A stretch of 64,000 nucleotides of DNA. Source: Bradyrhizobium quebecense. GTDB lineage: Bacteria > Pseudomonadota > Alphaproteobacteria > Rhizobiales > Xanthobacteraceae. The notes under the pieces are model-generated. The model was not told the DNA's origin and made no database searches. It saw nothing but the letters and a program-made list of their open reading frames with translations. Below, piece after piece: positions 34,651 to 43,698 of the stretch; the stretch's first letter is position 1, and each line of letters begins with the position of its first letter. Location of the stretch: the NCBI RefSeq assembly GCF_013373795.3, contig NZ_CP088022.1, positions 1-64,000 on the forward strand. The letters run 5' to 3'. The translations under genes were made by a program, and so were the position numbers.

Positions 34651-34672
34651 GTATATTCACTGGTGAGTATAC
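34651..34672. promoter_or_regulatory. Palindromic operator between crotonase and tetR genes
   Basis: GTATATTCAC-TG-GTGAGTATAC is an inverted repeat with one mismatch per arm. It lies 9 bp before the TetR start and 57 bp before the crotonase start, where a TetR dimer would block both promoters. Assignment to this TetR is inferred from position. Confidence 0.75.
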
Positions 34673-34681
34673 ATACGAGGG

Positions 34682-35278
34682 ATGCCCCGACCCTCCGAAC
34701 CCACCCGCGAGCGCATCGTCCAGGCGGCGAATTCGCTGTTCTACAGTGAAGGCATCCGCCGCGTCAGCGTCGACGAGGTGGCCGCCAAGGCCGGCCTCAC
34801 CAAACGCACGCTGTATTATCACTTCAAGAGCAAGGACGACCTCGTCGCCGCCTATCTCGCCGCGCGCGACCAGCCCAATCTCGCGCTGTTCCGAAAATGG
34901 TTCGCGGAGGCCGATGGCGCGCTGCCGGTGAAGGTCGAGGCGATCTTCAAGAACCTCGCACGCTCGGCGCGGCATCCGAAATGGAAGGGCTGCGGCTTCC
35001 TGCGCACCTCGGCCGAGCTCGCCAACATGCCCGGGCATCCCGCGATCCGGATCGGCGCCGCGCACAAGAAGATGTTCGAGGACTGGCTGCGCGCGACCTT
35101 CGTGGAGCAGGGCATCGCCGACCCCCTCAAGCTGGCGCGGCAGATCCTGCTGCTGCTGGATGGATCATTCGCCGTGGTGCTGCTGCATCGCGACGCGAGC
35201 TACATGGAGACGGCCGGCCAGGCCGCGCGCACGCTGATCGAGATGGCGCTGGCGAAGCCGGGGCGCAAACGGGGCTAG
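34682..35278 (+). CDS. TetR-family transcriptional regulator (198 aa)
   Basis: The N-terminal helix-turn-helix is textbook TetR (AANSLFYSEGIRRVSVDEVA, AGLTKRTLYYHFKSKDDLVA). The C-terminal ligand domain (GCGFLRTSAELANMPGHPAI, LARQILLLLDGSFAVVLLHR) matches TetR_C-type repressors. It probably represses itself and the divergent enoyl-CoA hydratase through the operator at 34651-34672. Confidence 0.92.
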   Translation: MPRPSEPTRERIVQAANSLFYSEGIRRVSVDEVAAKAGLTKRTLYYHFKSKDDLVAAYLAARDQPNLALFRKWFAEADGALPVKVEAIFKNLARSARHPKWKGCGFLRTSAELANMPGHPAIRIGAAHKKMFEDWLRATFVEQGIADPLKLARQILLLLDGSFAVVLLHRDASYMETAGQAARTLIEMALAKPGRKRG

Positions 35279-35423
35279 GGTCGCGTTTGCTTAGTTCTCA
35301 AAAAGGCGACATGGAATCCGGCCGGAGTGCGCGTCGGCATTGGGGCCAATAGGCGAACTCCGTGACAACGAGCGCACTAAACCCAGAGGTAACGTGCACG
35401 GTCACTCCGATCAGTTTTGGTCA

Positions 35424-35903
35424 TCAATATCCCAAATAGCGGGGCAAGCTCGTACAGTTGGCGAGCATCAACCACAGGGAGGCCGTGCTAAACAGGCTCC
35501 ATCCCACGCATACGACTACAAAGACTTGGTTATGTGGGAAGCTGACGGGATCTGGCCTGTATCGGTCGTACAGTTTCTTGGGTAGGGCATTGGGGAATGA
35601 CCCGTAATAGGTGGGTTTGGCACTATCGTAAATCTTCTGAGAAAAATGGTCCCACCGAAAAACAATCCAACAAATCCAGATTGTTGGAAACGCCGTCAAC
35701 ATCCCTACCAAGACCCACAAAGATGTGGCGTTACCGTTTCTGGAGTGAATGATCCATCCCGGGCAGCCGCCACGGCTTGGGTCAACGAACATCAGAATGA
35801 GCAGGGCGCAAACGAGCCACGCAACGCAGGTAGCGGCTGCCCATTTTGCGACCTTGAGACAAAAATCTGGATTGTAGTTGGGAAGATACGGGCGCTCGTC
35901 CAT
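35424..35903 (-). CDS. Integral membrane protein, unknown, A+T-richer (159 aa)
   Basis: Three hydrophobic helices are visible (KWAAATCVAWLVCALLILMF, SLWVLVGMLTAFPTIWICWI, VFVVVCVGWSLFSTASLWLM), the first preceded by MDERPYLPNYNPDFCLK. I prefer the ATG at 35903; the frame is open to an ATG at 35978. Base use differs from the neighbours, so recent acquisition or weak constraint is possible. No family recognised. Confidence 0.6.
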   Translation of the reverse strand: MDERPYLPNYNPDFCLKVAKWAAATCVAWLVCALLILMFVDPSRGGCPGWIIHSRNGNATSLWVLVGMLTAFPTIWICWIVFRWDHFSQKIYDSAKPTYYGSFPNALPKKLYDRYRPDPVSFPHNQVFVVVCVGWSLFSTASLWLMLANCTSLPRYLGY

Positions 35904-36063
35904 AGATTGCATTCTAACTGAAGCCATCCAACGCCACAACCGTCGGGCGTTATACGTTTCACTTCCGCTATGGGTCAAAGGGGTCGGTGGCGGCCGAGCC
36001 GACTGGCATCCGCTTCATCCCCAGGAGCGAACCTTTATGAGTACACACTTTGGCCGATCGGCC

Positions 36064-36181
36064 TCTGTCATTGCGAGGAGCTCGCGACAAAATTGCGGAG
36101 CAATTTCGCGCTGAAGCGACGAAGCAATCCATGCCTCCACTTGTGGTGACATGGATTGCTTCGCTTCGCTCGCAAAGACGG
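36064..36181. repeat. Intergenic palindrome of the CATTGCGAG family, second copy
   Basis: TGTCATTGCGAGGAGCTCGC ... GAAGCGACGAAGCAATCCAT is inverted as ATGGATTGCTTCGCTTCGCT-CGCAAAGACGG around a CCACTTGTGG loop. An extra insert (AAATTGCGGAGCAATTT, itself palindromic) lengthens the left arm relative to the copy at 33694. Confidence 0.85.
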
Positions 36182-36856
36182 TTAGAGCGCGCCACGCTCC
36201 TGCAGCAGCGCCAGCACGGCGTTGAGGTCCGGCAGCACGGCTGCGCATTTCGCGCGCGTCGCTTCGGTCGGCGGCGCCATATCCGGCACCATCAGCGTGA
36301 TGGCGCCGGCGGCGTGGGCCGCGGCGACGCCGTGGTTGGAATCCTCCACCGCGATGCAGGCCGCCGGCGTCACGTCGAGCCGCGCGGCCGCCTTCAGATA
36401 GAGCTCCGGATCCGGCTTGCCGTGGGTCACGTCGTCGAGCGTCAGCAGCGTGTCGAAGCGGTCGCGGATTCCGGCGAGCGCGAGATGGCGTTCGGCCGTG
36501 CGGCGCGATGACGAGGTCACGATCGCGGTCCGGCGGTCGGCGACGGCAAGACCGTCGAGCAGTGCGATCGTGCCGGGCTTGAGCGGCAGGCCGGCGTCAA
36601 ACATGCGATCGCGGGTGACGATGAAGGCGCGATTGACCTCGGCGAGCGGGAACGCCGCGCCGTAATGATCGCGCAGCATCGCTTCACAGACCGGGCCGGG
36701 AAGTCCGACCATGGAATGGCACAGCGCGACGACGCCGTCGGCGTAGCCGCATGCATTCAGCGCCGCGACCAGGCTGTCGAAGTAGACTTTCTCGGTGTCC
36801 AGCAGCGTGCCGTCCATGTCCAGCAGGACGGCGTCGACGGTCCAGGGTGCGTTCAC
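36182..36856 (-). CDS. HAD-superfamily hydrolase, phosphatase/phosphoglucomutase-like (224 aa)
   Basis: HAD motif I is AVLLDMDGTLLDTEKVYFDS (nucleophile Asp plus the second Asp), motif II is IVTSSSRRTAERH, and motif III/IV is GKPDPELYLKA ... CIAVEDSNHGVAAAHAAG. These define a subfamily IA (beta-phosphoglucomutase/phosphoglycolate-phosphatase-like) enzyme. I chose the GTG at 36856 because it overlaps the stop of the upstream cysteine-rich gene (GTGA); the longer frame to 37006 is a shadow of that gene. Substrate unknown. Confidence 0.9.
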   Translation of the reverse strand: MNAPWTVDAVLLDMDGTLLDTEKVYFDSLVAALNACGYADGVVALCHSMVGLPGPVCEAMLRDHYGAAFPLAEVNRAFIVTRDRMFDAGLPLKPGTIALLDGLAVADRRTAIVTSSSRRTAERHLALAGIRDRFDTLLTLDDVTHGKPDPELYLKAAARLDVTPAACIAVEDSNHGVAAAHAAGAITLMVPDMAPPTEATRAKCAAVLPDLNAVLALLQERGAL

Positions 36857-37068
36857 GTGGTGCTCGCCGCTGTCTGCTGTTCCGCCAGCTTCCGCAAGCA
36901 TGCGGGGCAGAGGCAGTCGCTGCTGTCGGTCGGCATCGGCAGGCGAAAGCTTTCGTCGGAACACCAGCACGATCCCGTGAGCGAGCAGGAGAATTCGCTG
37001 CCGCATGCCGTGCAGGCAAGCCGGCGCGGAGCAACTGGTTCGGAACGATCGTGTGACGTGAGGTCCAT
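36853..37068 (-). CDS. CWC-type cysteine-rich small protein (71 aa)
   Basis: The core ACTACGSEFSCSLTGSCWCS followed by CLCPACLRKL is the pattern of the cysteine-rich CWC family, a compact putative metal-binding domain. The stop codon overlaps the GTG start of the HAD hydrolase gene by 4 bp, so both are made from one message. The function of CWC proteins is unknown; Zn or Fe binding is likely. Confidence 0.82.
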   Translation of the reverse strand: MDLTSHDRSEPVAPRRLACTACGSEFSCSLTGSCWCSDESFRLPMPTDSSDCLCPACLRKLAEQQTAASTT

Positions 37069-37170
37069 TCTAACCGCGATTTAATGCGCGAATTAATCTC
37101 GGGTTCATCCCGGACCGCGCATGATGCCGGGCAACACATATAGCCGGGATAGGCCGTTAAGGGAATTCTG

Positions 37171-38754
37171 ATGGCCCGTGATTCGCAAGCCGCGCTGATT
37201 GCTCTCAACCGGTTTGGATTTGGCGCCCGCGGCGGGGCGGCCGGCGACTTCATCAACGCGGCCTCCGATCCGCGCGGTTTCGTGCTGGCGGAACTGGCGC
37301 GTCCGAACGGCGCGCTGCTCTAAGTGCCGGGCCTGCTCTCGACGCCGGAGCTCGGCAAGCAGGTGTTCGACTATCAGTTCGAGATCCAGCAGGCGCGCAA
37401 TGCCGCGAAAGCCGCGCAGCAAGGCGCGAGCGAGACGCCGCCGCAGGGGCCGGACGCGAAGCCGCAGCAGCGGCGCAATCTGTCGCTATCGACCGCCGCC
37501 AAGGAGATCGCAGGCAAGGATCCGGCGATGCAGCCGCAGGCCGCAGACAGCGCCAATGCGGCAATGACGCCGTCCGCGACGATGCAGCCTCCGACGATGC
37601 AGACGGTGGCCGGTCCGCCCAAGCCGCCGGCGCAACCGCTCAACATCATTCAGAAGACGTTCCGCGCCGAGGCGCTGGCGCGGTTGCAACGCGGCGTGGT
37701 CGCCGATTGTGGTTTCGTCGAGCGGCTCGTGGTGTTCTGGTCCAACCACTTCTGCATCTCCGCCAACAAGGGCGCGCTGGCGCGGATGTGGGCCGGCTCG
37801 TTCGAACGCGAGGCGATCCGCCCCCATGTGCTCGGCCGCTTCGGCGACATGCTGAAAACTGTCGAGCAGCATCCGGCGATGCTGTTCTTCCTCGACAACC
37901 AGCAATCGCTCGGGCCGGAGTCACGTGCCGGCATCAATCGCAGCCGCGGCCTCAACGAGAATCTGGCGCGCGAGATCATGGAGCTGCATACGCTCGGCGT
38001 CGGCAGCGGCTACACCCAGGACGACGTCACGGCGCTGGCACGGGTCATCACCGGCTGGACCTTTGCCGGCCGCCGGGGCCAGCTAGGTGCGCCCGGCAGC
38101 TTCGTGTTCAATGCCAATGCGCACCAGCCCGGGCCGCAGCAGGTGCTGGGCAAGACCTACGCGCAGGCCGGCCTCGCACAGGGCGAGGCTGTGCTATCAG
38201 ATATCGCTCGGCATCCCTCGACCGCGAAATTCATCGCGACCAAATTTGCCCGTCACTTCGTCGCCGACGATCCGCCGCCGGCGCTGGTGGCGAAGCTGCA
38301 GGACTCCTTCACCAGGACCGACGGCGATCTCAGGGCGCTGGCCACCGCGCTCGTTCAGTCGAACGAGGCGTGGCAGGCGCCGTTGACGAAGATGCGCTCG
38401 CCTTATGAATTCCTGCTCGCCTCCGGCCGGCTGCTGGCACGCAATCCGGAGGATCCGGGCCGCTACCTCAACGGTCTCAACGTGCTCGGCCAACCGCTGT
38501 GGTCGCCGGCCGGGCCGAACGGCTTTCCGGATACCGCGGCGGCATGGGCCGCGCCTGAGGGCATCAAGCTCAGGCTCGACATCTCGGCGCAGCTTGCCTC
38601 GCAACTGGCCGACCGGTTCGACCCGCGTGACCTGCTCGAGCTGATTGCGGCGGATGCCGCTTCGGTCGAGACGCGGCGCACCATCGAGCGCGCGGAATCG
38701 CGGCAGCAGGCGCTGGCACTGCTGCTGATGTCGCCGGAATTCCAGAGGAGATGA
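37171..38754 (+). pseudogene. DUF1800 protein with an in-frame TAA at codon 51
   Basis: Translation from the ATG at 37171 reads MARDSQAALIALNRFGFGAR, the conserved DUF1800 start. It meets TAA at 37321-37323 and then continues in the same frame (VPGLLSTPELGKQVFDYQFE ... VVFWSNHFCISANKGALARM ... REIMELHTLGVGSGYTQDDV ... LLLMSPEFQRR) for 476 more residues. A single C-to-T or G-to-T change in an original CAA or GAA would explain it. A GTG directly after the stop (37324) might restart translation and give a 476-aa product without the first helix. Its end overlaps the DUF1501 gene (ATGA). DUF1800/DUF1501 pairs are widespread, are often exported, and have no settled function. Confidence 0.82.
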
Positions 38755-39980
38755 CCATGGATTGCTCCGAGAGCTTGATGCTGCAGGCGACGTCGCGTCG
38801 CGCGCTGCTGCTCGGCGGCGCCTCCTTTGCCGCCTGGGCCTATCTGCCGAAATTCGCGCGCGCGGCCGATGGCCGCGATCCGCGCTTCGTCACCATCATC
38901 CTGCGCGGCGCGCTCGATGGCCTTGCCACCGTGGCGCCGGTCGGCGACCCCGATTACGCCGGCCTGCACGGCGCGATCGCGCTGAAAGCCGACGGACCGA
39001 ACGCGGCCGTGATGCTCGATCCCTTCTTCGGCCTGCATCCGGCGATGCCGGAACTCGCGCGGATGTATCGCGCCAAGCAGGCCGCGGTGGTTCATGCGGT
39101 TGCGACCTCCTATCGCGATCGCTCGCATTTTGATGGCCAGGATGTGCTGGAGAGTGGCTTCCCCGGGCCCGGCCGGGTGCAGTCGGGCTGGCTCAACCGC
39201 GCGCTCGAAGCCTTGCCAAGGGGTGAGCGGGTGACGAGCGCGCTTGCCGTCGGTCCGACCACACCGCTGGTGTTGCGCGGCGCAGCGCCGACCGTCGGCT
39301 GGGCGCCGACCGCGTTGCCGCAGGCCGCCGACGACACCGCGATGCGGCTGCTCGATCTCTACCAGCACCGCGATCCGACGCTGGCGAGCGCGCTGACGCA
39401 AGGCTTGCAGCTCGAGAAGCAGGCGCAGGGCAACGAGATGAAGCCGCAGCCCGGCGGTGGCGGCGTCGCGGCGATGCGGCTGGTGGCGCGCGGCGCCGCC
39501 AAATTGATGGCGGCGGATGACGGCCCGCGGATCGGTGCGCTGGCCTTCGACGGCTGGGACACCCATGCCAATGAAGGCGGGCCGGTCGGCCGGCTTGCGC
39601 AGTTGCTTGGCGGTCTCGACGGCGCGCTGGCGGAATTTCAGAGCGGCTTAGGTGCGCGCTGGCGCGACACCGTGATCGTGGTCGCCACCGAGTTCGGCCG
39701 CACCGCGCCCATCAACGGCACCGAGGGCACCGACCACGGCACCGGCACGATCGCGCTGCTCGCCGGCGGTGCGGTGAACGGCGGCCGGATGATCACCGAC
39801 TGGCCGGGCCTGAAGCCGGCCAATCTCTACCAGGCCCGCGACCTCGCCCCGACCACCGACCTGCGCGCCGTGATCAAGGGCGTGCTGCACGACCAGTTCG
39901 GCCTCGGCGAGCGCGTGCTGGCCGATGCCGTGTTCCCGGACAGCGCCCCGGTGAAGCCGATGAAGGGGCTGGTGGCCTAG
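38751..39980 (+). CDS. DUF1501 (sulfatase-like fold) exported protein (409 aa)
   Basis: The N-terminus is a Tat-type signal (TSRRALLLGGASFAAWAYLP, cleaved near ARAADG). The body has DUF1501 hallmarks: FVTIILRGALDGLATVAPVG, SYRDRSHFDGQDVLESG, FDGWDTHANEG, ATEFGRTAPINGTEGTDHGT and GGRMITDWPGL. The fold is related to alkaline phosphatase/sulfatase. Translation is coupled to the DUF1800 gene by a 4-bp overlap; with that gene carrying a nonsense codon, expression of this one may depend on the GTG restart or its own ribosome site (AGAGGAG). Confidence 0.93.
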   Translation: MTMDCSESLMLQATSRRALLLGGASFAAWAYLPKFARAADGRDPRFVTIILRGALDGLATVAPVGDPDYAGLHGAIALKADGPNAAVMLDPFFGLHPAMPELARMYRAKQAAVVHAVATSYRDRSHFDGQDVLESGFPGPGRVQSGWLNRALEALPRGERVTSALAVGPTTPLVLRGAAPTVGWAPTALPQAADDTAMRLLDLYQHRDPTLASALTQGLQLEKQAQGNEMKPQPGGGGVAAMRLVARGAAKLMAADDGPRIGALAFDGWDTHANEGGPVGRLAQLLGGLDGALAEFQSGLGARWRDTVIVVATEFGRTAPINGTEGTDHGTGTIALLAGGAVNGGRMITDWPGLKPANLYQARDLAPTTDLRAVIKGVLHDQFGLGERVLADAVFPDSAPVKPMKGLVA

Positions 39981-40000
39981 CGGCGATCACATACTCGGTG

Positions 40001-40122
40001 TCGTCCCGGCGAAGGCCGGGACCCATTGCCACCGAACTCGATTGTTGGAATACGCTGGAGCCACAGCATGCCATAACCGCACACTTGTGGTTATGGGTCC
40101 CGGCCTTCGCCGGGACGACGCA
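40001..40122. repeat. Two-armed GTCCCGGC intergenic repeat, with a free IS110-type target
   Basis: CGTCCCGGCGAAGGCCGGGA with CCCATT forms the left arm and TTATGGGTCCCGGCCTTCGC with CGGGACGACG the right, around GAGCCACAGCATGCCATAAC. The same two-armed repeat, interrupted by IS110-type elements, is found at 54419-55933 and 56754-58251. The right arm here (GTGGTT/ATGGGTCCC at 40092/40093) is an unoccupied copy of the target used by those elements. Confidence 0.88.
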
Positions 40123-40127
40123 AGTAA

Positions 40128-41069
40128 TTACCCCTTCGTAATCCGATCGATCTCCGCCATCTCCTCCGCACTCAGCTTCCAGCTGATCGCCTTGACGTTC
40201 TGCTCGACCTGTTCGACGCGCGTCGCGCCGGCGATGACGCTTGCGACTTGCGGGCGGGCGGCGAGCCAGGAGAAGGCGAGCTCGAGCATGCTGTGGCCGC
40301 GCTCCTGTGCAAAGGCCTGCAGCTGCTCGACGATGTCCTCGTTGCGTGGTGTGACGTAGCGGTCCTTCAAGGCCGGCGCCTTGGCGAAACGGGTGTCGGC
40401 GGGAGCGGCGGCACCGCGCTGGTACTTGCCGGCCAGAAGACCGCTCGCGAGCGGGAAGAACGGCAGCAGGCCAAGATTGTATTGCTGCGCGGCGGGCAAG
40501 AGGTCCTTCTCTATGCCGCGCACCACGAGGCTGTATTCGTCCTGGCAGGACACGAAGCGGTTCACGTTCAGCTCGCGCGCAACGTATTCTGCCTCTGCGA
40601 TCCGCCACGCTGGGAAGTTCGAGTTGCCGATGTAGCGCACCTTGCCCTGGCGCACGAGATCGTCGAGCGCGCGCAGCGTCTCGTCGATCGGGGTCAGCGG
40701 ATCATAATCGTGCTGCTGGTAGAGATCGATGTAGTCGGTCTTCAGGCGGGTGAGGCTCGCTTCGACCGCGGACATGATGTAGCGCCGCGAGGCGCCCTGC
40801 CTGGTGCCGTCGGTCGCCATTGGCTTGGAGAATTTCGTGGCGAGCACGATGTCCTTGCGGCGATCGCCCAGCACGGTGCCGAGCACGGTCTCCGAGCCGC
40901 CCATGCCCGCATAGATGTCGGCGGTGTCGAACAGGGTGATGCCGAGATCGATCGCCTTGTGGATCACCTTGCGCGAGGTTTCCAGATCGGTGCGCTGGCC
41001 GAAATTGTTGCAGCCGATGCCGACCGCGGACACGCGCAGGCCGGAGCCGCCGAGATTACGAATTTCCAT
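40128..41069 (-). CDS. Aldo/keto reductase (313 aa)
   Basis: The AKR tetrad is visible: Asp/Tyr in LFDTADIYAGMGGSE, Lys in IVLATKFSKP and His in DLYQQHDYDP. The cofactor segment is VASVIAGATRVEQVEQNVKA. It resembles the YajO/Tas-like general AKRs (MEIRNLGGSGLRVSAVGIGC). It is a stand-alone gene, only distantly related to the AKR at 8891. Substrate unknown; aldehydes or quinones are typical. Confidence 0.93.
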   Translation of the reverse strand: MEIRNLGGSGLRVSAVGIGCNNFGQRTDLETSRKVIHKAIDLGITLFDTADIYAGMGGSETVLGTVLGDRRKDIVLATKFSKPMATDGTRQGASRRYIMSAVEASLTRLKTDYIDLYQQHDYDPLTPIDETLRALDDLVRQGKVRYIGNSNFPAWRIAEAEYVARELNVNRFVSCQDEYSLVVRGIEKDLLPAAQQYNLGLLPFFPLASGLLAGKYQRGAAAPADTRFAKAPALKDRYVTPRNEDIVEQLQAFAQERGHSMLELAFSWLAARPQVASVIAGATRVEQVEQNVKAISWKLSAEEMAEIDRITKG

Positions 41070-41344
41070 GAGACAATCCTGTGGGATAGGCGAGGGATGC
41101 CGTGCATTGTGACAAGCACGCCGAGGGGCGGCAAGGTGCCGCCCTACCGCCGATCACGCATGGCACCTATCACGGACGGCAATGTCACAAAAAAAGCGGT
41201 CCCGGTCAGACGCGGCGACTGACGGGGACCGCTCGGGGCGAAGATCTGAGACGGGGGGCCTGATCTTACGCAAGCGGAAGCCTAGCCGGGCTTTGTAACG
41301 CGCCGGTGACATCTCCATTCAATCCACAGGCCGCGCAGGCGCGC

Positions 41345-41806
41345 TCAGATGATCTTGCGATAGATGACGAAGCCGGGCTTGTCCGCGACCTTGTCATAAA
41401 GCTGCATCGCGGTGTGGTTGGTCTCATGCGTCTGCCAGTAGACGCGCGGCGATCCGACGAGTTTCGCCTGCGCGTAGACGCCGTTGATCAAGGCGCGGCC
41501 GACGCCCTTGCCGCGCGCGGCCTCACTGGTGAAGAGATCCTGCAGATAGCAGGTGGGCGCGATCGCCGTGGTCGAGCGGTGAAACAGATAATGCGTCAGC
41601 CCGAGCAGCGTGCCGCCGGCGTCGGCGACCAGCGCATGCACCGGCTCGTAGGCATCGAAGAAGCGCTGCCACGTCATCGCGGTGATCTCGGGCGCGAGCG
41701 CGGTCGGTCCTGACCGTTCATAGAAGGCGTTGTAGCCGTCCCATAGAGGGAGCCACTGGGCGTAATCGTCGCGCGTGACGAAGCGGATGGTGACGTCGTC
41801 GGACAT
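41345..41806 (-). CDS. GNAT-family N-acetyltransferase (153 aa)
   Basis: The protein begins MSDDVTIRFVTRDDYAQWLP and has the acetyl-CoA motif TSEAARGKGVGRALINGVYA, then VYWQTHETNHTAMQLYDKVA, as in the small RimI-like GNATs. Start at the ATG at 41806; the extra 10 codons upstream have no ribosome site. Acceptor unknown. Confidence 0.9.
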   Translation of the reverse strand: MSDDVTIRFVTRDDYAQWLPLWDGYNAFYERSGPTALAPEITAMTWQRFFDAYEPVHALVADAGGTLLGLTHYLFHRSTTAIAPTCYLQDLFTSEAARGKGVGRALINGVYAQAKLVGSPRVYWQTHETNHTAMQLYDKVADKPGFVIYRKII

Positions 41807-41908
41807 GAGCGAACCTTGGATGATCCCGCGTTGCACGATGTCTGCGCATCGCTCGCGAAAGTTCTACCGTCGCTATCTCGCGGGATCAATTGCGGAGGTG
41901 GTCGCGCC

Positions 41909-42724
41909 TCATTCGGCGGCGCGCAGCAGCCGCGCCAGATGGCGTTCGCGCCCGGCGCGCTGCGCGCGATATTCGTCGGCCTTCGCCGGATCGTCGGTGT
42001 GCCGCACAAGGTCGGTCACGGGCGTATAGCTCAGCATGCGACCGCCGTCGGGCAGCGCCGTGCAGCTGAAGCGCAGCACTTGGCCGTCGGCGAGATTGAG
42101 GTTGATCGGCGTGGAATCGCCTGATCGCATCATCGCGATGCGCTCGGCGATGAACGCGCTCAGCTCGTCTTCCGGCAATTCGTAGGCGCCGGTGTCGCGG
42201 CCATGATACATCAGTGCGACGAACGGCGGCTTGCTGTCGGCCTGCGCGTCTGAGAGCGCGAAATATTCGCGGAAAGCGCGGTTGATGAATTCGGCGCGGG
42301 TGTCGGCGTCGAGCAGCACGATGCCGATGTCGACCTGGTCGAGCGCGGCGGCGAGCCGCTCCGAGGTGGCGTGATGCTGCTGGTCCGCGGCAAAGGCGTC
42401 GATCCATTTCTGCCGCAGCATTCCGGTGATCAGGGCGGTGCCGGCCGCGGTCGCGGCCAGCATCAGCATCCGCGCGACGTCGGCGGCGTCGTAGCCGGGC
42501 AGCGCGCGATGATCGAGGAAGAACAGCGCCGAGGCGGCCACCGCGATTGCCGCGGAGATCAGCCCGGAGCTGATGCCGCTGATTGAACTGGCGAGCGCCA
42601 CGATGCAGACGAACAGCGGCGCCGGATTGGGGACGGGGACAAGGAGACGGTCGATCAGGAACGCGGCAAGCGCCGTGATCGCCGTCAGGGCCGGACCTGA
42701 AATTGCACGCCAATCAAACCGCAT
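41909..42724 (-). CDS. Membrane PAS-domain protein without output domain (271 aa)
   Basis: The first 110 residues hold about four membrane helices (GPALTAITALAAFLIDRLLV, FVCIVALASSISGISSGLIS, and so on) similar to the DUF4118-like sensor region of KdpD-type kinases. A linker and one PAS domain (residues about 125-250: ALDQVDIGIVLLDADTRAEF, RFSCTALPDGGRMLSYTPVT) follow. No histidine kinase or GGDEF domain follows, so it is either a truncated sensor or a partner for another protein. Confidence 0.85.
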   Translation of the reverse strand: MRFDWRAISGPALTAITALAAFLIDRLLVPVPNPAPLFVCIVALASSISGISSGLISAAIAVAASALFFLDHRALPGYDAADVARMLMLAATAAGTALITGMLRQKWIDAFAADQQHHATSERLAAALDQVDIGIVLLDADTRAEFINRAFREYFALSDAQADSKPPFVALMYHGRDTGAYELPEDELSAFIAERIAMMRSGDSTPINLNLADGQVLRFSCTALPDGGRMLSYTPVTDLVRHTDDPAKADEYRAQRAGRERHLARLLRAAE

Positions 42725-42935
42725 GCGCGTTCTCGCTGTCTGTCAAACAAACGATAAAGCGGTAGTTTGACGACAGCTCCGCAACGGTGCCAGGATTTCC
42801 GCCCCGACCGTTAAGCCGGCCTTGCGCGAGCAGAACCAGCTTTCGCTGCTTTCAAATCAAATGATATGCAGATCGGCATGGAACCCGGTTCCGGGCCTGC
42901 GGGTTACCGCGTGCTTTGCTTGAAAGAGGACATCG

Positions 42936-43289
42936 ATGCCCGCCATTTCGCCTTCGCTGCTGCCGATCCTGATGCTGTTTGCCTCGAACGTCTTCATGAC
43001 CTTCGCCTGGTACGGCCATCTCAAGTTCAAGGATCATTCGCTCCCCATCGTCATCATGGTGAGCTGGGGCATCGCCTTCTTCGAATACTGGCTGGCGGTG
43101 CCGGCCAATCGCTGGGGCAGCGAGGTCTATAGCGCGGCGCAGCTCAAGACCATGCAGGAGGTGATCACGCTGGTCGTGTTCGCCGGCTTCTCGGTGTTGT
43201 ATCTGAAGGAGCCGCTGGGCTGGAATCACGCGCTCGGATTTGCCTTCATCGCCGCCGGTGCGTTCTTCATCTTCCACAAATGGAGCTAG
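42936..43289 (+). CDS. DUF486 DMT-like membrane protein (117 aa)
   Basis: Four hydrophobic helices and the motifs LFASNVFMTFAWYGHLK, SWGIAFFEYWLAVPANRWG and FSVLYLKEPLGWNHALGFAF identify the DUF486 family of small drug/metabolite-transporter-like proteins. They resemble one half of an EmrE-like transporter. It is transcribed alone; no substrate is known. Confidence 0.92.
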   Translation: MPAISPSLLPILMLFASNVFMTFAWYGHLKFKDHSLPIVIMVSWGIAFFEYWLAVPANRWGSEVYSAAQLKTMQEVITLVVFAGFSVLYLKEPLGWNHALGFAFIAAGAFFIFHKWS

Positions 43290-43304
43290 CGCGCTTGCGC
43301 TAGT

Positions 43305-43460
43305 CTAGCGGTGCGGGGCCGGTTTGGCGGCAGGCGTCGTGACGTGCGCCGGGTGCGCGCGGTCTTCGCCCTGCGTGCCGGTCACGATCAGGAGCGAGGC
43401 CGCAAGCAGGATCGCCGCCGACAGCGTCACGGTCACAAGTCCGACGGGGGTCTTCATCAT
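43305..43460 (-). CDS. Small single-helix membrane protein (51 aa)
   Basis: A short frame from the ATG pair at 43460/43457 reads MMKTPVGLVTVTLSAAILLA then ASLLIVTGTQG, a single hydrophobic helix, and a His/Pro/Ala-rich tail (DRAHPAHVTTPAAKPAPHR). No strong ribosome site is visible. It is convergent with the DUF486 gene. Function unknown. Confidence 0.5.
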   Translation of the reverse strand: MMKTPVGLVTVTLSAAILLAASLLIVTGTQGEDRAHPAHVTTPAAKPAPHR

Positions 43461-43521
43461 GTCGCGCCGCTGTCTCTCCCGCGCCTTGCCGCGGATCAGG
43501 TGCCAATTGGAAATTGCTGGA

Positions 43522-43698
43522 TTACGCCGGGATCGATGTCGCCATGCTGATGTTGCTCGCCAGCAGCGTCACCGCGACGACGAGCCACAGCGTCAGTGCG
43601 CCAAGCGCGAGCGACGTGGCGATCGCGTTGGTCAGGCGGGATGATGCCACTGGGGCAGGGCGGCCATGGAAGCCTGCCGTGCCGGACCACCGTTTCAT
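43522..43698 (-). CDS. Small single-helix membrane protein (58 aa)
   Basis: The frame starts at the ATG at 43698 with GAGGGATTTAGACC directly upstream, a good ribosome site. The product has a basic N-terminus (MKRWSGTAGFHGRP), then IATSLALGALTLWLVVAVTL and LLASNISMA as a membrane helix. It lies 61 bp upstream of the 43305-43460 frame on the same strand, so the two may be a small operon. Function unknown. Confidence 0.58.
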   Translation of the reverse strand: MKRWSGTAGFHGRPAPVASSRLTNAIATSLALGALTLWLVVAVTLLASNISMATSIPA

